Source of the DNA: Albidovulum sp.
GTDB lineage: Bacteria > Pseudomonadota > Alphaproteobacteria > Rhodobacterales > Rhodobacteraceae
DNA length: 42,856 bases
Assembly: GCA_030837825.1 (NCBI GenBank)
Contig: JAUQYB010000053.1
Coordinates: forward strand, 1 to 42,856
Direction of reading: 5' to 3'
Numbering within the stretch: position 1 is the first letter of the stretch; each line of letters starts with the position of its first letter. Positions 38,626 through 42,856 of the stretch are shown piece after piece. The translations under genes and the position numbers were made by a program. The notes under the pieces are model-generated. The model searched no databases. It saw nothing but the letters and a program-made list of their open reading frames with translations, and was not told the origin of the DNA.

Positions 38626-39228
38626 ATGACGGACCCGCACCGCCACACCGTCCTCGACGATGCCCAGGCCATCGCCTATGGCGCCGGCATGGCGGCCTTC
38701 GCCATCACCATCCTGACCCATCTCGGCCTCGTCACCGGGCAGACGGCGGGGCTCGCGGTCCTGATCTCCTACGCGACGGGATGGGGCTTCGGGCCGGTCT
38801 TCTTCGCCGTCAACCTGCCGTTCTACTGGCTCGGCTGGCGCCGGATCGGCCCGGCCTTCGTGCTCAAGACCTTCATCGCGGTGGGCGTCATGTCGGGCCT
38901 CGCGATGGTCTTCCCGCACTGGGTGAGCTTCGCCGATCTGGACCCGATCGTCGGTGCGGTGCTCTTCGGCGCGATCTCCGGCTCGGCGCTGCTCGCGCTC
39001 TTCCGCCACGGGGCGAGCCTTGGCGGCGTCGGCATCGTCGCGATCTGGCTGCAGGACAGGACCGGATTCCGCGCCGGCTGGACGCAGCTTCTCTTCGACC
39101 TGGTGATCTTCGCCCTGGCACTCACCCTGCGCGATGCGGCCACGGTGGCGATCTCCGCCCTCGGCGCGCTGGTGGTGAACCTCGTCATCGCCGTCAACCA
39201 CCGGCGCGACCGCTACGTCGCCGTCTGA
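38626..39228 (+). CDS. YitT-family membrane protein (short form)
   Basis: A 200-residue protein with five to six membrane spans. YitT motifs are visible: GLAVLISYATGWGFGPVFFAVNLPFYWLGW and GASLGGVGIVAIWLQDRTGFRAGWTQL. Canonical YitT proteins (~280 residues) end in a cytosolic DUF2179 domain, which is absent here. The ATG at 38626 follows a 12-codon frame that ends on it (ATGA); a TTG at 38578 is an alternative. Function is unknown. Its 3' end overlaps the converging radical SAM gene by 16 bases. Confidence 0.85.
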   Translation: MTDPHRHTVLDDAQAIAYGAGMAAFAITILTHLGLVTGQTAGLAVLISYATGWGFGPVFFAVNLPFYWLGWRRIGPAFVLKTFIAVGVMSGLAMVFPHWVSFADLDPIVGAVLFGAISGSALLALFRHGASLGGVGIVAIWLQDRTGFRAGWTQLLFDLVIFALALTLRDAATVAISALGALVVNLVIAVNHRRDRYVAV

Positions 39229-40394
39229 CCCCGGCCGACCCGCGCCGCGATCTCGGCCAGCCGCGGCCCGGCATGGGCGAGGAAGCGGCGGTAGGCGGCG
39301 CAGAGGTAGTTGAGCCCCGGCTCGCCGTCGCGGCTGACTGCGAAGCGGTGCTTGGGGCAGCCGCCGTGGCAGGCGGCGCGGAACCGGCATTCCCGGCACT
39401 GGCGGGGCAGCGTGTCGCGCTTCATCGCCCCGAAGGCGCGGGCGGCGGGCGAGGCGGCGAGGCGGCCGAGCGCCGCCTCCATCAGGTTGCCGAGCCGGTA
39501 GGCGGGATAGACGTAGTGGTCGCAGGCGTAGACATCGCCGTTGTGTTCAAGCGCGAGCCCCCCGCCGCACTCCTCGGCGAAGACGCAGAGCGAGGCCGGC
39601 TGGCCGAGGAGGACCCCGAGCATCACGTCGAAATGCTGGACCGAGATCCGCCCCGCGTCGTGCCGGTGCCAGATGTCGAAGACGTCGCAGAGGAACTTGC
39701 CGTAGGCGGCGGGGCTGACGCTCCAGCGGGTGACCCCGGTGGCGGCATCGGACTGCGGCGGGCCGGCGAGGCGCCCGCCGGTGCCGGTGCGCTCCACCAC
39801 CGGGATGAACTGGAGCCAGCGCGGGCCGAGGCCGGCGAGAAAGCGGTAGACCTCGCGCGGCTTGACCACGTTGGCGCTGTGGACGGTGGCGAGAAGGTTC
39901 GTCTCCACCCCCGCGGCGAGCAGGTGGCCGAGTCCGCGCATCGCCGCATCGAAGGTCGGCCGCCCCGCCCGGTCGCGGCGGAAGCGGTCATGCAGCGTCC
40001 TCGGCCCGTCGAGCGAGAGGCCGACGAGGAACCCCTCGGCGGCGAGGAAAGCCGCCCAGCCGGCGTCGATGAGCGTGCCGTTGGTCTGGAGCGCGTTGCG
40101 AATCGTCATCCCCTCGGGCCGTTCCGCCGCCTGCACCGCCAGCGCCCGGCGATAGAAGTCGATACCGAGCACGGTCGGCTCGCCGCCCTGCCAGTAGAAG
40201 GTGACCTCCGTCAGCCCGGCCGCCGCCTGCGACGCGATCAGCGCGCGGGTATAGCGCTCCAGCACCGCGTCGGACATGCGGAACTTCGCGGTATCGGGGT
40301 AAAGCCCGGTCTTTTCCGTGTAGTAGCAATAGCTGCAGTCGATGTTGCAGAACGGCCCCGCGGGCTTGGTCATGACGTTGAAGGGCAGGTTCAT
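39213..40394 (-). CDS. Radical SAM/SPASM protein, anaerobic sulfatase-maturase-like
   Basis: A 393-residue radical SAM enzyme. The cluster-binding cysteines are 16, 20 and 23 in FCNIDCSYCYYTEK. YWQGGEPTVLGIDFY, ALQTNGTLID and VGLSLDGP are conserved barrel motifs. A C-terminal SPASM region carries further cysteines (SLCVFAEECGGG, YACDHYVYP, QCRECRFRAACHGGCPKHR) for two auxiliary clusters. This is the anSME architecture that converts a sulfatase Cys or Ser to formylglycine. No sulfatase lies in the window, so the partner is elsewhere or the substrate is different. It converges on the YitT-like gene and diverges from typA. Confidence 0.92.
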   Translation of the reverse strand: MNLPFNVMTKPAGPFCNIDCSYCYYTEKTGLYPDTAKFRMSDAVLERYTRALIASQAAAGLTEVTFYWQGGEPTVLGIDFYRRALAVQAAERPEGMTIRNALQTNGTLIDAGWAAFLAAEGFLVGLSLDGPRTLHDRFRRDRAGRPTFDAAMRGLGHLLAAGVETNLLATVHSANVVKPREVYRFLAGLGPRWLQFIPVVERTGTGGRLAGPPQSDAATGVTRWSVSPAAYGKFLCDVFDIWHRHDAGRISVQHFDVMLGVLLGQPASLCVFAEECGGGLALEHNGDVYACDHYVYPAYRLGNLMEAALGRLAASPAARAFGAMKRDTLPRQCRECRFRAACHGGCPKHRFAVSRDGEPGLNYLCAAYRRFLAHAGPRLAEIAARVGRGQTAT

Positions 40395-40569
40395 GGACGC
40401 GCAGTCTCCCGGGGGTGCGGGGCGCGATTAGCCCCTGTCCGGCCGGGTCCCGGCAAGGCGACCGAATGCCGCTGCCCGCGACGGCCGGCCCGGGCCCTTC
40501 CGGAATGTCACTGGCCATCGGGCCGGTTTTCCACTATCCGGGCGCCAACCTCAGGAAACGGCGGACTTC

Positions 40570-42387
40570 ATGGACCTTCGCAACATCGCGATCATCGCAC
40601 ACGTTGACCACGGCAAGACGACGCTGGTGGACGAGCTTCTCAAGCAGTCCGGCGCCTTCCGCGAGAACCAGAACGTCACCGAAAGGGCGATGGATTCCAA
40701 CGACATCGAGCGCGAGCGCGGGATCACCATCCTGGCCAAGGCGACCTCGGTCGAATGGCGGGGCACCCGCGTCAACATCGTCGACACCCCCGGCCACGCC
40801 GATTTCGGCGGCGAGGTGGAGCGCATCCTCAACATGGTGGACGGCGTGGTGCTCCTGGTCGACGCCGCCGAGGGGCCGATGCCGCAGACCAAGTTCGTGA
40901 CCTCCAAGGCGCTCGCCCTCGGCCTGCGCCCCATCGTCGTCCTGAACAAGGTCGACAAGCCCGACGCCGAACCCGACCGGGCGCTGAACGAGGTCTTCGA
41001 CCTCTTCGCCAACCTCGGCGCCGACGACGCGCAGCTCGACTTCCCGCATCTCTATGCCTCCGGCCGCTCGGGCTGGGCCGACGAGACGCTCGACGGCCCG
41101 CGCCGCGACCTGTCCGCGCTTTTCGACCTGGTCGTGCGGCATGTGCCCGCGCCGCGCCAGATCGCCGACGCCGGCAAGCCGTTCCGGATGCTGGCGACGA
41201 CGCTCTCGGCCGACCCGTTCATCGGCCGCATCCTCACCGGCCGGGTCGAAAGCGGCACCGTGCGGGTGGGCGACCAGGTCAAGGCGCTCTCGCGCCGCGG
41301 CGAGCGGATCGAGCAGTTCCGCGTGACCAAGATCCTCGCCTTCCGCGGCCTTGCCCAGCAGCCGATCGAGGCCGCCGAGGCGGGCGACATCGTCACCGTC
41401 GCCGGCATGTCGAAGGCCACCGTCGCCGACACGCTCTGCGCGCCGGAAATCGACGTGCCGCTGCCGGCCCAGCCGATCGACCCGCCGACGATCTCGGTCA
41501 CCTTCGGCATCAACGACAGCCCCCTTGCGGGCCGCGACGGCAACAAGGTGCAGTCCCGCGTGATCCGCGAGCGGCTGATGAAGGAGGCGGAATCGAACGT
41601 CGCCATCAAGGTCGAGGACACGCCCTCGGGCGAGGCCTTCGTCGTCTCGGGCCGGGGCGAGCTGCAGATGGGCGTGCTGATCGAGAACATGCGGCGGGAA
41701 GGGTTCGAGCTTTCGATCTCGCGCCCCCGGGTGATCTTCCGCGAGGAGAACGGGGTCAGGATGGAGCCCGTCGAGGAGGTCATCGTCGATGTCGATGACG
41801 AGTATTCCGGCGTCGTCATCGACAAGCTGACCGGCCAGCGCAAGGGCGAGCTGGTGGAGATGAAGCCCGCGGGCGTCGGCAAGACCCGGATCGTCGCCCA
41901 TGTGCCCTCGCGCGGGCTGATCGGCTATCACGGCCAGTTCCTGACCGACACCCGCGGCACGGGCGTGCTCAACCGCATCTTCCACGGCTGGGCGCCGCAC
42001 AAGGGCGCGATCGAGGGCCGCCGCGTCGGCGTGCTGGTGTCGATGGAGAACGGGGTTTCGGTCGCCTATGCGCTCTGGAACCTGGAAGAACGGGGCAAGC
42101 TCTTCATCGGTGCGCAGGAACAGGTCTACGAAGGCATGATCATCGGCGAGCACAGCCGCGACAACGACCTGGAAGTGAACCCCCTGAAGGGCAAGAAACT
42201 GACCAACGTCCGCGCCTCGGGCACCGACGAGGCGGTGCGGCTGACGCCGCCGGTGCGGATGAGCCTCGAGGAGGCGATCGCCTATGTCGAGGACGACGAG
42301 CTGGTCGAGGTGACGCCGAAGATCGTCCGGCTGAGGAAGCGCTTCCTCGACCCGCACGAGCGGAAGCGGCAGGCGCGGGCGGGCTGA
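40570..42387 (+). CDS. typA: Translational GTPase TypA/BipA
   Basis: A 605-residue ribosome-binding GTPase with roles in stress and cold growth and in 50S assembly. G1 is [10 protein letters not shown] (10-19), G2 lies in ERERGITI, G3 is DTPGHADF (72-79) and G4 is NKVD (126-129). It is followed by the EF-G-like domains II, III and V ([21 protein letters not shown]) and the BipA-specific C-terminal domain ([26 protein letters not shown]). It is full length. Confidence 0.98.
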   Translation: MDLRNIAIIAHVDHGKTTLVDELLKQSGAFRENQNVTERAMDSNDIERERGITILAKATSVEWRGTRVNIVDTPGHADFGGEVERILNMVDGVVLLVDAAEGPMPQTKFVTSKALALGLRPIVVLNKVDKPDAEPDRALNEVFDLFANLGADDAQLDFPHLYASGRSGWADETLDGPRRDLSALFDLVVRHVPAPRQIADAGKPFRMLATTLSADPFIGRILTGRVESGTVRVGDQVKALSRRGERIEQFRVTKILAFRGLAQQPIEAAEAGDIVTVAGMSKATVADTLCAPEIDVPLPAQPIDPPTISVTFGINDSPLAGRDGNKVQSRVIRERLMKEAESNVAIKVEDTPSGEAFVVSGRGELQMGVLIENMRREGFELSISRPRVIFREENGVRMEPVEEVIVDVDDEYSGVVIDKLTGQRKGELVEMKPAGVGKTRIVAHVPSRGLIGYHGQFLTDTRGTGVLNRIFHGWAPHKGAIEGRRVGVLVSMENGVSVAYALWNLEERGKLFIGAQEQVYEGMIIGEHSRDNDLEVNPLKGKKLTNVRASGTDEAVRLTPPVRMSLEEAIAYVEDDELVEVTPKIVRLRKRFLDPHERKRQARAG

Positions 42388-42490
42388 GGCGACGGGCGCC
42401 GGGGCGCACGCTGTTCAGGGCGGCCCCGCGCAAGTGGACCTCATGCTCCGGTCACGCCCGGGCGAGAGGGTGGTGCCGGCGCCGCCTCCC

Positions 42491-42515
42491 TGTCACCCCC
42501 GCGCAAGCGGGGGCC
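42491..42515 (+). repeat. REP-like hairpin, copy A
   Basis: TGTCA followed by arms CCCCCGC (42496-42502) and GCGGGGG (42507-42513) around a GCAA tetraloop. It matches the widespread alphaproteobacterial REP type with a GNAA loop. Confidence 0.75.
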
Positions 42516-42676
42516 TGCCGCCGGAACGCCCGTCGCCCCGAAGCGCAGGGCGCAGGCAAAGGAAACCCGCCCCCTTTGCACCCTTGCCCCTGTCAGGAAA
42601 GACGGCAGCCGGTCGGGAGCGTGACGATCTTCCGTGACCGGTCTCCCCGGCGGGGGACATACCGCCCTCCCCCGGG

Positions 42677-42700
42677 ATGCCCGCTTTCGCGGGCATGACA
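42677..42700 (-). repeat. REP-like hairpin, copy B (inverted)
   Basis: On the minus strand TGTC leads into arms ATGCCCGC and GCGGGCAT (42696-42689 with 42684-42677) around GAAA. It shares the TGTCA and CCCGC-GNAA-GCGGG pattern with copy A but lies in the opposite orientation, about 180 bases away. Confidence 0.75.
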
Positions 42701-42856
42701 GGACGGGGAACCCTCGGCCGTGGCAGAGCACGAAGGGCGGCGACCGGCCGCGGGCGGGCGCTGCGCAACGCCGGGTTTGGGCACTTTATGGCGCCACCAC
42801 ACCCGATGGTGGTTCTGCTGGCGAGGTCGAAATGCGACCGCCCGGGGGGGATGAGG

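Larger units (their letters stand above)
42388..42856. other. Intergenic region without a gene
   Basis: No credible coding frame is present in these 469 bases; the short open frames lack a ribosome site or any family. It contains the two REP-like hairpins annotated separately and, at 42794-42812, a CCACCA/TGGTGG stem with a 7-base loop. A promoter cannot be assigned with confidence. Confidence 0.6.

Noticed and set aside
40395..40569. Possible RiPP precursor next to the SPASM enzyme
   Set aside because: The only short frame here runs on into typA in another frame, lacks a ribosome site and shows no repeated core. The radical SAM protein also looks like a sulfatase maturase.

Overview
The window is high-GC chromosomal DNA. 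Its gene content and order suggest a Rhodobacterales (Rhodobacter/Roseobacter-type) alphaproteobacterium: an iscR-iscS-sufB-sufC-sufD-sufS operon with a cysteine-poor IscR, an IalB-type periplasmic protein, a DUF882/L,D-transpeptidase pair and eukaryotic-type NADP isocitrate dehydrogenase. The taxonomic call is inference from these families, not from a database match. Nearly all the sequence is coding. There is one tRNA, no rRNA, no CRISPR array, no transposase and no phage gene.

Layout. 1-2353: a CAP-domain protein cut by the window edge and a HerA-like ATPase, both on minus. 2544-2649: an intergenic small-RNA candidate with its own promoter and terminator. 2796-3446: an IalB-family secreted protein. 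3502-7740 (minus): an envelope operon, L,D-transpeptidase > lpxD > acyl carrier protein > beta-ketoacyl-ACP synthase, divergent from a Tat-exported DUF882 peptidase. 8692-11748 (minus): modE-modA-modB-modC for molybdate uptake, with a ModE-type operator in front of modA. 11817-24292 (minus): a roughly 12.5 kb catabolic gene set holding a nitronate monooxygenase-like enzyme, a four-gene polyamine/quaternary-amine type ABC importer, two crotonases, an acyl-CoA dehydrogenase, a TetR regulator, an NDP-forming acyl-CoA synthetase and a ThDP enzyme. A twin palindromic operator lies at its promoter end, shared with a divergent DMT exporter. 25579-25655: tRNA-Arg(CCG) with a clear promoter. 25729-34491 (minus): the Fe-S assembly operon, started by a promoter overlapped by an Irr-box-like palindrome. 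34666-37214 (plus): an alpha/beta hydrolase, a small helical protein, an HD phosphohydrolase and an acyltransferase-3 membrane protein. 37308-42387: icd, a YitT-like protein, an orphan SPASM sulfatase-maturase-like radical SAM enzyme (minus) and typA/bipA. 42388-42856: no gene, but an inverted pair of REP-like hairpins.

The catabolic block reads as one pathway. The ABC system would import a small charged, probably amine-containing acid. The CoA synthetase would activate it, the acyl-CoA dehydrogenase and two crotonases (one CaiD-like, one PaaG-like) would process it, and the TetR protein would sense a pathway intermediate. The substrate cannot be read from sequence. The most notable items are the small-RNA candidate, the catabolic operon with its twin operator, the dedicated ACP/KAS/LpxD module, the short ModE with a canonical-geometry operator, and the cysteine-poor IscR with an Irr-like site.
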